The translations under genes and the position numbers were made by a program. DNA of 64,000 nucleotides from Phoronis australis (taxonomy: Eukaryota > Phoronida > Phoronidae). Of the stretch, positions 40,801 through 52,162 are shown piece by piece. The DNA is taken from NCBI GenBank assembly GCA_002633005.1, contig NMRA01000323.1, forward strand, positions 225,449 to 289,448, in the 5' to 3' direction. The first letter of the stretch is position 1. Each line of letters starts with the position of its first letter. A model generated the notes under the pieces. It was not told the origin of the DNA. It saw only the letters and a program-made list of their open reading frames with translations, and searched no databases.

Positions 40801-43800
40801 TCTAAAATAGAGAACTACCGTTGGGTACTATCGTAACGAATTCATACGGTATGACTTGACGAAAACAGGAAAGTAAATCAATTTATTGTCACTATGACCT
40901 ATCTTAGATTGTAAAATGGTGTTTGTATTAAAAAAAAGGATTCAATTGGAAAGCGGATTTAGCTATGTTCCTATTTTGTAAGCGAATGCTCTCCACAACC
41001 TATCGTAGGCAACAAAATGGTCCTTGCATTGACATAACGACACAAAAGATGGATTTAACTGTTTTCTTATTTTGCAAGCGAAAGCCAATATTTTCAGTTT
41101 CCAAGCCAGTAGACAATTAAATTACAAAAAAAACTAAAAAATGTAGATCCACTGTTAGCAAACTCCTTCATACTTTTCAGGACTACTTCAAACTCTCCTC
41201 CGTGGTCGAATTTATTCGACTGAAGGCATCAACTATCAGAAAAAATTGCGATCTTATGAAAAATCTTGATATACCAAAAATAAAATGGCGCTGACGTGTT
41301 CATAACTAATTCAGCTACATGTGCCGATTGAACTTCACGTTTAAGTAATCTAAGTGTGAATGAACCTTCTTTTCCTCACGAAATACCATTTTTGCTTTAC
41401 GTTTTAGCTTATTTCGTGTCTGAGCGCGGCACCTCAGGGGCGGATCCAGGATTTTGAGTTTGGGGGGAGGGCAGAGCATTATTCAGGAATTTGCCCATCA
41501 GACATTCGCAGCCCCGAACTGCCAAATGGAATGTGGGAAACTTTTAGGGGGGCATGGCTCCTTGGCCCCCCTTAAATCCACCACTGCACCTCACCTAGGT
41601 CTTTGGTTGTGAAGGATGTACCCCTGTCTTTAAATCGACCGATCAGAATTGATATTACATTAGTTTTAGTTCAGTGTAGCCCCTGGTTTAATATGGCCCT
41701 TTTCCCTAACGGAAATTTACCTGCTGTAGTTATTACACGACATATCGCGTTCATTTCAGGCAGATTCGAGAGTTTGCCGCAAAATTTTGAAGTGATGGAG
41801 GGAGAGAACGTTGTGTTGCCGTGTAAATACAACATGAACCAGAACGGTAAGTGCATCATACGTGCAATCAGTGTAGGTCCGCCTCTACGCCAGTGAATAC
41901 GTCGACATCGGCACAGGAAGAGACGATAGATCATGGTTGACTTCTGCTGAGTATTGCAGTTTCTCATTTTGTGCATTGTTTTGGAGTTCTATAAGTGCCG
42001 GATGTACAGGGGGGCCAAAGGTGCTATTGACACGGGTCCAACTACATTGGTCGGGTCCCTTCGGTAGGGATATATACATGTAAGCTCCAATACGAACAAT
42101 TTCATAATTGATGCTCTTTTAAGGGTGACCCCCTAAAAGAGCATGATGCATTACTTCGCAAGAGTAACATTTGACCCCTAAAGATAAAAGAGGCATTTAA
42201 AAAAACTGGGAATAGGCAAAAATTTATGCCATAATAGGTGAAATTTCGAGAAAAGATCCACTTAATACGGAAGGGTGTAGCGGACTGAAAAGGCATTGTT
42301 GGTTCTGATCTATTTTTTTGAAATCTAAGCGGTGACGCGGTATTATGATGTAGTTGCTTACCTTTTAAAAACGAAAATTCACCCGAGACGAGCAAAATGA
42401 GCGCGGGATTTGTTTTTTGCCCATCACTTGGCAAGTCACAGCGTTTCAAATCTTGTTTACCCTTGCTCACGTGCTTCTGTACAGCTTTTCAAAAAAGAAG
42501 AAAAACGAGACATCTGCTGATGCGGACCGACGTTTTGGTTTCTTAGTCGGCGAGCGCAGATCACAAAATGAGTCGGTACTAAAACCAGAAACAACTTTGT
42601 TGTTTTGGTCTAAGCACCTAGCAAATCACATTCTTCGCAGTACTCAGGCGTTACTTTTAAGGTTCGATCTTTACGGAGAAAGCATTCTCTTAAACTTGTA
42701 TTTTGAATTTTAAACGGTGAATGAATTTTAGTTCGGAAGTCTATGCGTAAAAGCTTTACTTGGACCTGTACGTTGTAAAATATCAGGTGTTTTCAAGTGC
42801 GTGCTGACGATAAGCGTTACACAAATTTTAAAAAACTTTACCCCTCCCTCGAACAAATGTTCCCAAAATGTGTATCCGTTCTGTGCATCACCAAACGTGT
42901 CTTAAGGCCACGCACGTGTCTGTCAAGCTGCACGTATATCCTAGTTTAAGCTCATGCGCCTACATGTGAAAAACTTGAGAATAATAGGACCTTTTTAAAA
43001 TTTAGTTGGGCAAAGTCTTTTGAGCGAAGCTTGGCTTATCCGTTACAAAATGGTTATGTTTTGTCACGTTTTCGGTATTTTTCACCATAATAGTTAAAAC
43101 TATTATGGTGAAAAAGGTGTGTAGGCAAAAGGAACAACACATATCTTATTAGGTTTTTTAAATTACAGACAGTCTGGACGTAAAGTGGCTCTTCGATGGC
43201 CCCTTTTTGACCAGTCCTATTGCGGTGTCCAGTAAAACCCTGGTCAGCCGGCCTGGTACCTACATCCGGGGAGACCACAGTCGCGGGGAGTACAACCTTC
43301 ACCTTGATCACGTGACTGAACGAGATGACGGGTCGTATCGCTGTCAAGTACATATTGGTCACAGGCCGCCGGACCTGACGCACCGTCTTTCTGTGAAAGG
43401 TCAGTTTTCACAGCACTGATAATTTAAAGACTGGTTTTCAAATGGTACATTTTTGAAAATAATATCACCAGCGCGAATAAATTGCATAGTTTGTTGAATT
43501 TTCTTAATTTGGACAAGCATAACACCTTGCATGTAAAACTTACGGAAACGACTACATGAAATTAACGTCTTTTTGACCAGTTGTCATTTTGGAAAGGTAA
43601 ACAAAATTACGTGTACATGTATGTACCAGTTTGCTCTTGTTACTTATAGTCGCCAATCTTTCACACTTTTCGATACGGTCTGCAACGTGTTGTGTTTAGG
43701 TGCAGGCCTACCATATGCAAACGGCACTTTTTGCAAAAAAAAATCTGTCTTGCCTGCCGTTATAGGTATTGAAATGGAGTTTTGGACGAGTAATCACACA

Positions 43801-46800
43801 GTTTCCGAGAATATAAAGCCATCTGGATTTCCCTATCTTTTCCCTTACTTTATAGTTTTTTACGCTTCTTCCTCACCATTTTAAAGTTTTGAAGTCTATT
43901 AATAAACTAATTGAATTCGATTTTGAGAGAACCTTCGGTGAAGCATGATTGTCTACGAGTTGTGTAAAATTGCTTATAGTTCCTGTGCACGGCGTTACCA
44001 CGTCTAGAAAAGGGATTATCCGTGTTCTACGTCACTCAACAGTCAGTTTACGCTGCTCTGCAATTGGCAAACCGAATCCAGTTATCACGTGGGACAGAAA
44101 GGTAAGAATTGGTATGAAATGAAGAAAAAAATGGTAACAAAGTCACGCCTAGGGTTTTATAGTCCTTTGGTTTATTGCCGAAACATTTGTTTATTCATCT
44201 TTATTTTTACGTTGCAATTGCGTTTGAACCCCTTGTTGACCATAAAAATTAATAGCTATCACGTGTCCGGGGTGACAGCATTCTGGATATAAGAATATTG
44301 CTAACATTTTGTCCCGTCAGCTCGCCATAGTTTTGGTCACATCACGTGACCTAATGAATATAAGTCCGAAAAGGTTTCTGCGAAAGTTTGGATTTCAGTA
44401 AATCGATCGGATGGTATGCTTGCACACTGGGTTGCTATTGCTGTTTACAACCGAGATTGGCATTCGCGAGAAAGCTTGCAAATTGTCTTGAAACGTTCTG
44501 GGTTACATGCACACGTATAGTACCTCTGACTTGTGTTGCAGCTACTCGCGAATATTTTGAATAAGCTAAAAAAATTCGTAAGTGCCGTGGACCTTTCTCA
44601 ATTAACGTTCCACGAATCGAAAGTCGCGTCTCCGATGAGTTTGGAAATCGTGAAACTTAAAATTGGCGGCTAGTAAACAAAAACGAGCAGCGGTCGCGGT
44701 ATCTGCCAAAAGTTTGCAGCTTTGTCTTGAACGAAGGGCGACCTTTGCATTTCAAGAGAAAGTTGCCGCCAGTTTACATGCATTCTCGCAATTTCCAGTC
44801 TCCAGCTAATCGCTACAAGCTGTGGCATCCCAGTGAGATCACATATCCCTAGGTAACTTACCTGTATACATATATATTGAAGACTTGTTTTGTCAAAGCT
44901 GCATTTCGCGCTGTTTCACTGGCTAAAATCTGACTAGTCCTTAATATACTCATCAAATCGATTACGTCACTGCGATAGGATTCCATTTCTGTTTCCATCA
45001 AGAACATTGAAACCATCACATTTTATTGAGGTTCATCGTAAATTCGAAAATGGCGCATGTACCCGTATTTATTGCCTAAGGCTTGAGTTGATAAAGGAAG
45101 TAAAATCATAGATCACGATACATGGGCGGCGCACCATAAGAGGGGTGAGGGGGGCTATAGCCCCCACTTTTTCAGTGCTACGCTGCACGTGGTCTATAAG
45201 CGATGCACCACAGGGGGGCTGAGGGGGATTTAGCCCTCCACTTTTTTCAGTGCTGAGCCGCCCATGCGATAAGGAACGTTATGAAATCAATTGTGAGAGC
45301 GAAAGGTCTAACTCGACTTATGTGTTTTAGATGAGCTTAACGATGAAATGTAACTTTAAACAGGACATTCAGTTGGCCCACAGACAGCTTTATGTACGAT
45401 CTCTCCAACAGGCCGCAGTCAATTCTCGCATTTGGTGTCATTTTGTACAACAATTGTCCAAAGCTCATGGCAATGAGAAAAATAAACAAAGTCAACAGCG
45501 GCGTCATATCGAAGTCACATAACGCAAAAAGACTATATATTTTAAGGTGATCACGCGACAAAAGGCATACGGAGGAGCTCGATCACGCAAAGAATGACTG
45601 CATACGGTGTACACTCGACTGGTAACAACTTAGTTGAGTGGGTGTACAGTGTATGTAGTCATTCTGTCTTTGAACGGGCTCCTTTTTATGCCCTTTGTCG
45701 TGTGACCACCGCGCAATGGAGCTCGTCCCTGACGATGCCGTGAGGGAGAGCAATTTTTTATGTATTTTTGTCACGTGAGTTGTGACAGCATTTTTTATTT
45801 AGGTAATTTTTCTTGCTACAATGAACTTTGGACAATTGTGCAAATTGACACCCGACGATAGATCTGACTGCCGCCTATTAGAGAGACTATTAACTAAGTC
45901 TCTTCATGCGCGTACCCAGCTTTCAATTTGGGGGGGCTCGAATTTTTGCCGTTATGGACCTTTTGGTAACAAAAAGGCATAAAAAAACGGGGGCACCACT
46001 GTGAATNCCCTGGGTGCGCGCATGCTCTTAAATGCCAATGGAATGTCTTGTGCAACAAAACCTGTCCTTGAAGAAACCTGTACTGTCACCAATGCACTAC
46101 AACATGATGGTTTTAACTTAAAAGTTGTTTATTTAGCAAACCCTCGTGATTTTGAAGTATCAAACTCTTATCCATTCCACAGATCTCCAGCTTCCCGCCA
46201 GATTCACTCGTTAACCAGAGCGGCCAAGTTGCTGTGATAACTATGCCAAACTTTACGGAACAATATGGCGGCACCTACACATGCTCAGCACGGAATGAAC
46301 ATTCGCATGCATCTGCCGAGCCGGTGTTCCTAGAAGTAATATGTGAGTTGGGTTAAATCACAATATCAATTGTAGAATTAGACAATACTGCCGGACATTA
46401 AACCACAACACCCCACTTCGAGCATGAACACAAAACCAGCGATTTTAACACTGATCGTTTATTTGGGGTTGAAACCAGTTACAGTTGTACATGTATAGCG
46501 TGTCTCTCTACTGGGTTTGGATCCACACTTCATAATACACAACATCAAATTACTTGACAGCTTGTCAGACAGTGCGTTCAGCATTCGAAAAGCACATACA
46601 CAAATATTAACAAAATAACAAAAAATTATGGCAGAATATTTACCCTTCAAGTCAATTTCAACCATTCATGGTGACAGGAAGTTCGTCAAACGTTCCGATG
46701 CCAGTTTCGCACCTTGCACGGCTCGCCATGTGAACTTCGACTTGGTCAGTTTCCAGCCAGTGCGTGCTACGGATGCGGAAACTCCACCACTGCAAACCAG

Positions 46801-49800
46801 GGCACAAAAATCGTGTGCACATTGAAAGTTGAAGACCGCCCATGAAGCAGCAGTTGAAAGCCTGGTTATAGCTTTGAAAAGTCTACATTTAAAAAACAAT
46901 TAGATTCAAATTTAAATTGATGAGATATAGGTCGGCGGAACGACGGCAATGTGGTGGCAGTGCAAAATCATACATCCGTTATTGTGGGCATTAGTTTTTG
47001 GCCAGATATATTATAGGAAGCTAACTACACATATGATGGCGGTGCTCATACAACGCTGTGACGTTATAGCTTAAATCCTCGTACCTGATGATAATTTAAG
47101 CTATTAAATCGAAACGTTGATCATTAACATCGTTCTCATTTGCGTCGTTAGCTCCTTATCATTGGGTTAGTCTCTCTCACCACTTGAGGGCGCTGCGAAG
47201 GAACGTACAGTCTTGTCATCGGCGACCGGGAAAGAAGAGAGACACGGTGGCGACCAGCGAAAGGGAATCCATGATGCAGTCGCTCGTTTTCTCGCAGTCT
47301 TAGCTAGCTTTTCGACGACAGTTTCAAAATTTTAAAACCTGTAGGATGTAAAAATGCTTATGACCTTACAAAGTTGCGTCTAACAGACAACGTTTGTGTG
47401 TCAATGAGTTGCACAGGGAGCGATACCGGTATGTTAATTACTCCAGATACCATCGCGATAGCATAAACAAACAAAATGTTGAATGTCTCATTTATGATCT
47501 AACATTCTGCATAGCCAAAAGTCAGTAGACATAATATACACAATCAAGCGACTGAATCGATCGTAATTACGTAAACAGAAACGCGGTAATTTTCTCCCTA
47601 CGTGCTGTCTTCTAAGTTTGCAGTTGGTGTCGTCGCCTCTTTTTATGGCATCAATAATAATCATTGAAAGCGGCCATAAACCCACGTTCCGTCCAAGAAG
47701 TGAACTTTTGACTAACCGTTATAAAATTGGTCTCATTTTTTTCCTGTATGTATGCGATTTCTGGGTCTGTAAAAATCCAGTTCTTTATTCCTCGAGTACC
47801 ATGCTCGAGACGCCAAGTTTTAGAACTTGCCGTCGAGTACGAACGAACCGGCAGGTCGTTCAAAGATGTGAAACCCCCCGTCTAATTTAACGAGAAAGCA
47901 AGTTGAGGTCAATTTTATAAAGATAAGTCGCCTAAATTAAACGTTGTTTTTGTGGTGGAAGGCGGGTTTATTACTGAGCTACTTTAAGAATGAGGAAGCG
48001 GCAGATTTATGTCTTTTCCCATTAAAAAGTCTATGTACACTGTACTGCTATCCCTGTCCACCATGACCACTGCCAATTACATCCGTGTTTTTGTCTGCTG
48101 AATAACAACCATCGATCTCGTGACTTTGAGAGTCACAGTTAAACTACGTGTAAATAATGAAACTAAAGCTCAGCTGTTTCTCCCTGAATTGTTAAGATTA
48201 CTATGTGTACATTTAAAGTGGCAATAGACCTGCCTTCTAACACAAAAAGCAGTTTTTCTAAAACCACTTACCGCCATGAAATCAGTCCCAACTTGTTCCT
48301 CAGCTAAATTGGGGGTAATTTCAGGATTTCAAAAGAACTGATACATGTAATTCGCTATTGCTTGTCACGGCGTGTCATTGTAGGCGTCGAGCAGTGTATC
48401 GAGGGATAACGAAAAGTCACTTGTAGTGGCACTTCTTTGCAAACTCAGAAATCGCTTCTCGTATGAACCTTAGTGGTAAGTGATACAAAGCAAAACTTGG
48501 TTTTTAGACAGAACACGTGTGCGCGTTTCTCTTCGTTTCAGTTTGGAAGTTCCGAATTTCAACAAGAACCCGTTGGGTTTTCAGTTGCAATTGAGGCGAA
48601 ACTCAGCCCCATTCGACTTTTCTGATAGCCGCTCATGCAAAAGTGGAACATTTTAAAAACAGCTTTTTGGAGAACAGTGCACTAAGGATAGTATGTGCAT
48701 CATATGAATCCGATCAGCCATTAGTGAGAAATGATGTTTCGAAATTAGCCAAATGTGGTCATTTTTCGAGGGTCCTTCATAACCTTGAATTTCCGGTGGC
48801 GCACCCGTAACAAAATTTCCGCGTACCGTATTCGCCATAATAAGCACCCATACCCCTATAAGCGCCCCCGTGCGTTTTCTGACTTCCCTAAAATTAGCGA
48901 TTAGCCCATGAACGTGTACATGTGAAAAATGCCTCACCTACACGGTTCTAAAATTCTACAGTAACATCTTCAATTTATCAATAAGATCCGGCAGTCCTGA
49001 AAAAATCACTGTGCGCGTNNNNNNNNNNNNNNNNNNNNNNNNNNNNNNNNNNNNNNNNNNNNNNNNNNNNNNNNNNNNNNNNNNNNNNNNNNNAAGACGA
49101 TTTCCAAAGCAATCCCCGGTCATTATTGCCAACACGAATAACGGATTTGGTCTTTTGGGCATTTTAAGACTATTTTAAATACGACAAATTTGTTAAGAAT
49201 CGATGGCACAAAACGTGTAATAAGCATTACAAAAAGAAGTAGGTTTCGCGCGCAAACGCTGTGGACCATAAACAAGTAGGTCTCTTAGTACGATATTAGT
49301 AGCTAAATCGTGGTGGTGTAGTGGTAACGCACGCGCGCCCTATCCGCAAGGTCGTGAGTTCGAGTCTTTGGTACTCCGAGTTTTTCCTGTTTGACTCGTT
49401 TTCCGTGTTTTATTTTGCCTTTTTTTCTTGGTTAATACTTCAGGAATCAAGGAAAATACTTGATTTTTAGAGGTCAAAACGGAAAAATTTCCTCGGCGGG
49501 AGGGGGGCAAACCCCCCTCCCGACCTCCCCCCATTTGATGCTATGCGCATCTATAATCGTGGTTCAGTTTGCGCAAATGTTTACAGCCGGACAAAATGTT
49601 GGGCCCTCCCCCCTTGTGATATCCTAGATCCGCCACTGCTTCAAACTTCCGCGGTGCTTCAAAAAGAACGCAAAAGTTTTGGCAGCTCATCTTGCGAGGA
49701 ACGTGTTCCAAGTGCCTTTCAGAACATACGCAGCGTGGTACTTGTCAACGAGATTGTATCTTTCCCGCACAGACCTCCCTCAACAGAAATCCAAATTTCT

Positions 49801-52129
49801 TTGTACACGTGAAAACTGCGAATCGAAGACTAATAAAAAATTGACCAGTGTTAAAACCACGTGGCTAGCAAGCGCGCGGTACATACTATGTACCTGTCAT
49901 CGAGGGCATTAGTCGGGAACTATCTATTCATGAAACGGTTACCATAGCACCGGCAAGAAATATTTATTGGCACTAATTTTCAAAAGGTTTCTCATACCAT
50001 AAAGAAATTTTGCGTTATTTTTAAGTGGAATTTGTTTAATGAATCATAATTGGTGTTTTTAAAGTCAAAGTGACCCACCGATAGTGAACACCCCGAATAT
50101 TCTGGAAAATACCTATTAGACTGTCACACATCCAGTCACCCGGCGACTCAGTGACATTAATCTGATATTAATGGCCGTACCGAGACAATTCTCGGACGTT
50201 TTTAGCAGATGAGACCAGCAAGTGGTAAATAAAATACGTTCTGTTTTAGTGCTTGAATTTATTTTTTTAGTTACAGCCTAGAGCGTTACATTGCGTTTGC
50301 TCTGGCAAATGAACTATGACACGCACGCGCTCGCTCACTCGCACACCCAGACGAACTTCAAAACAAACGTCACGTGAAAACAACATGTGTGTTCGTCCAG
50401 ACATTTTTCTCATATTGCGGGGTACGATCATGTAGCGCTGATTTGAACTAACATGGGCTGCGCACCCTAGGGGCGGGGGGGGGGGGCTGGGGGAGCTATT
50501 TTTNTTTCAGTGCTACGCCGCACATGGTCTATAGGCGGTGCACCACAGGGGGGCTGAGGGACTTTAGCCCTCACTTTTTTTCAGTGCTGCGCCGCCCAGT
50601 TAATACAGACTCCACACGAACTTAGAAATCTTACGGACTTTATTTGGAAAACTGAAGGATTTCAGGTAATTTGTTGAGTCGAAACTATTTTTATTCAAGA
50701 ATTCATGTTGCCCTATCGTCGATCGCGAGGCAGCGACGCATCAGTGGACGAGTTTTCGCCCTGGGATTTCCGCACATTTTTTTGACGAAGTTTGATAGCA
50801 ATGCACTACAATTTTGTAGAAAGTCTGTCATATGTTACAGATACGTCACAGAGTGTAAATTTGATGAATCCTAGCTTCCGATTTCACCCGTTTCGGAGAC
50901 CGGGTTTCAACCGCTTTAGGCTACAATAAGCGCCCTCCCCGAAACGAATTTTTCTATGCGCCCTGGGCGCTTATTAGGGCGAATACGGTAATACTTAGCC
51001 AATTGTTAGTGAACAGGGAAAGAATGTCTTCAAACTTGCCTGGAACGTTAGTAAGAGTACGACATAACATCATCTATAATATTTCCTTGCTCTTCATTTT
51101 GCTGTGGTCGTGTCAAACAGTTTTGTTCTCTTTTCCTGAAATGTTGAATTGTGAAAAAAAAGTTTCTGTGCCATCAAGGCCGCACACGATGCGATCGTAA
51201 TTGAACGCCACAACTGGTGTTTCGCGAGTGTCTTTCGTTTACGGAACGCAACCCTGTTCACACCAGCATACATATAGCCGCCTAACTGAATATGAGAAAC
51301 GTGACATTGGTGTTACGCCGTTACTCACACAAGAAAGAGTATACTGTCTGTTAATGGTCATTCCTTATAAGGTTTGCCAACAGTTGATCCTGTCCAACGT
51401 TTTCTAGTTTACTAGCTCCGGAAGCTGATTCCTTCGATTCTGTCGCTTTCTGAAATTTAAGTATGGCGAAAGTTTTCTCTATTTCCTGGCAAAACATTTT
51501 GTCAGCGCCATGGTGGGGATTTGACCTTAAGATGATTACATGTACGTTCACGCATGCGCATCTCAGTGGGTCGAAACTTTCACAGAATTAATTAAATTGC
51601 TTGTCTGAGCTCTTCACTGAAACGAGCAAAATGACAATAGTTTCATAGAAACCATTGCTCTCACGTGTCACGAAAAAACAAGGAATTTGTCAGATTAACG
51701 TGGAATTCGCGAAATGGACTAAAGAAAAAATCCACGAAAACTAAAATATCAAAAGGACAATAAATGCACGCCGCCTTCTGTCAAACAACTTTTGATTGCG
51801 ACCCCTTACCGCTGTAAAACTGCGTTCACCTTGTTCGTTGCTGAGAGTTCGTTATTGCTTTAAACCGGCTTCATTAAGATTACTTGTCACGGCTGGTTAG
51901 TATGAGCCCTTGAACCAGTATGTCCGGCAGGGGCGTTCCAGGCATTTTATTGCAACCTATTCCAATTGAAGCAAAGGATAAGAACACCAATGACGCTGCA
52001 TTTGAAGAGCTAATACGCCTGTAAAAATCTAACTCTAGAGCCCAATTTACAGCGGCATTACCTAAATAAAAACACGATCAGTTTACGGATTCATGATACA
52101 CGTATGTATAATGATCGGCAACAATTTTA

Positions 52130-52162
<33 letters not shown>

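Larger units (their letters stand above)
19849..41759 (+). other. Intron 1 of the Ig receptor (~21.9 kb)
   Basis: GTAAGG donor and TTTCAG acceptor. It contains a dead non-LTR retrotransposon, a tRNA-like repeat, a 34-bp palindrome, an orientation-flipping repeat array, a hAT MITE and several CATG/CAGG elements, listed separately. Stretches 19860-21440, 23420-26340, 27530-29150, 30690-31480, 31730-39800 and 40570-41430 show no gene or named repeat that I can support. The longest frame in it (25854-26354, plus, 166 residues) has no recognisable domain. Long first introns often hold regulatory elements, but none can be named from sequence alone. Confidence 0.7.
44102..46182 (+). other. Intron 4 of the Ig receptor
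   Basis: Contains a GGGCGGCGC dimer element, a ~160-bp palindrome and a CATGCG element, listed separately. Short frames around 45331-45774 are shadows of these or chance. No exon is supported. Confidence 0.7.
48825..50992. mobile_element. Possible element bounded by TACCGTATTCGCC inverted ends
   Basis: 48825 onward reads 'taccgtattcgccataataagcaccc' and 50943-50992 reads '...gggcgcttattagggcgaatacggta', its near reverse complement, with TA at both tips. They could be the ends of one ~2.2-kb element or two separate solo ends. The interior holds an N gap (49019-49093), a tRNA-like unit and other insertions, with no transposase recognised. Confidence 0.35.

Noticed and set aside
49309-49385. 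Functional tRNA gene
   Set aside because: A and B boxes are present but acceptor and anticodon arms do not pair; read as a SINE head.
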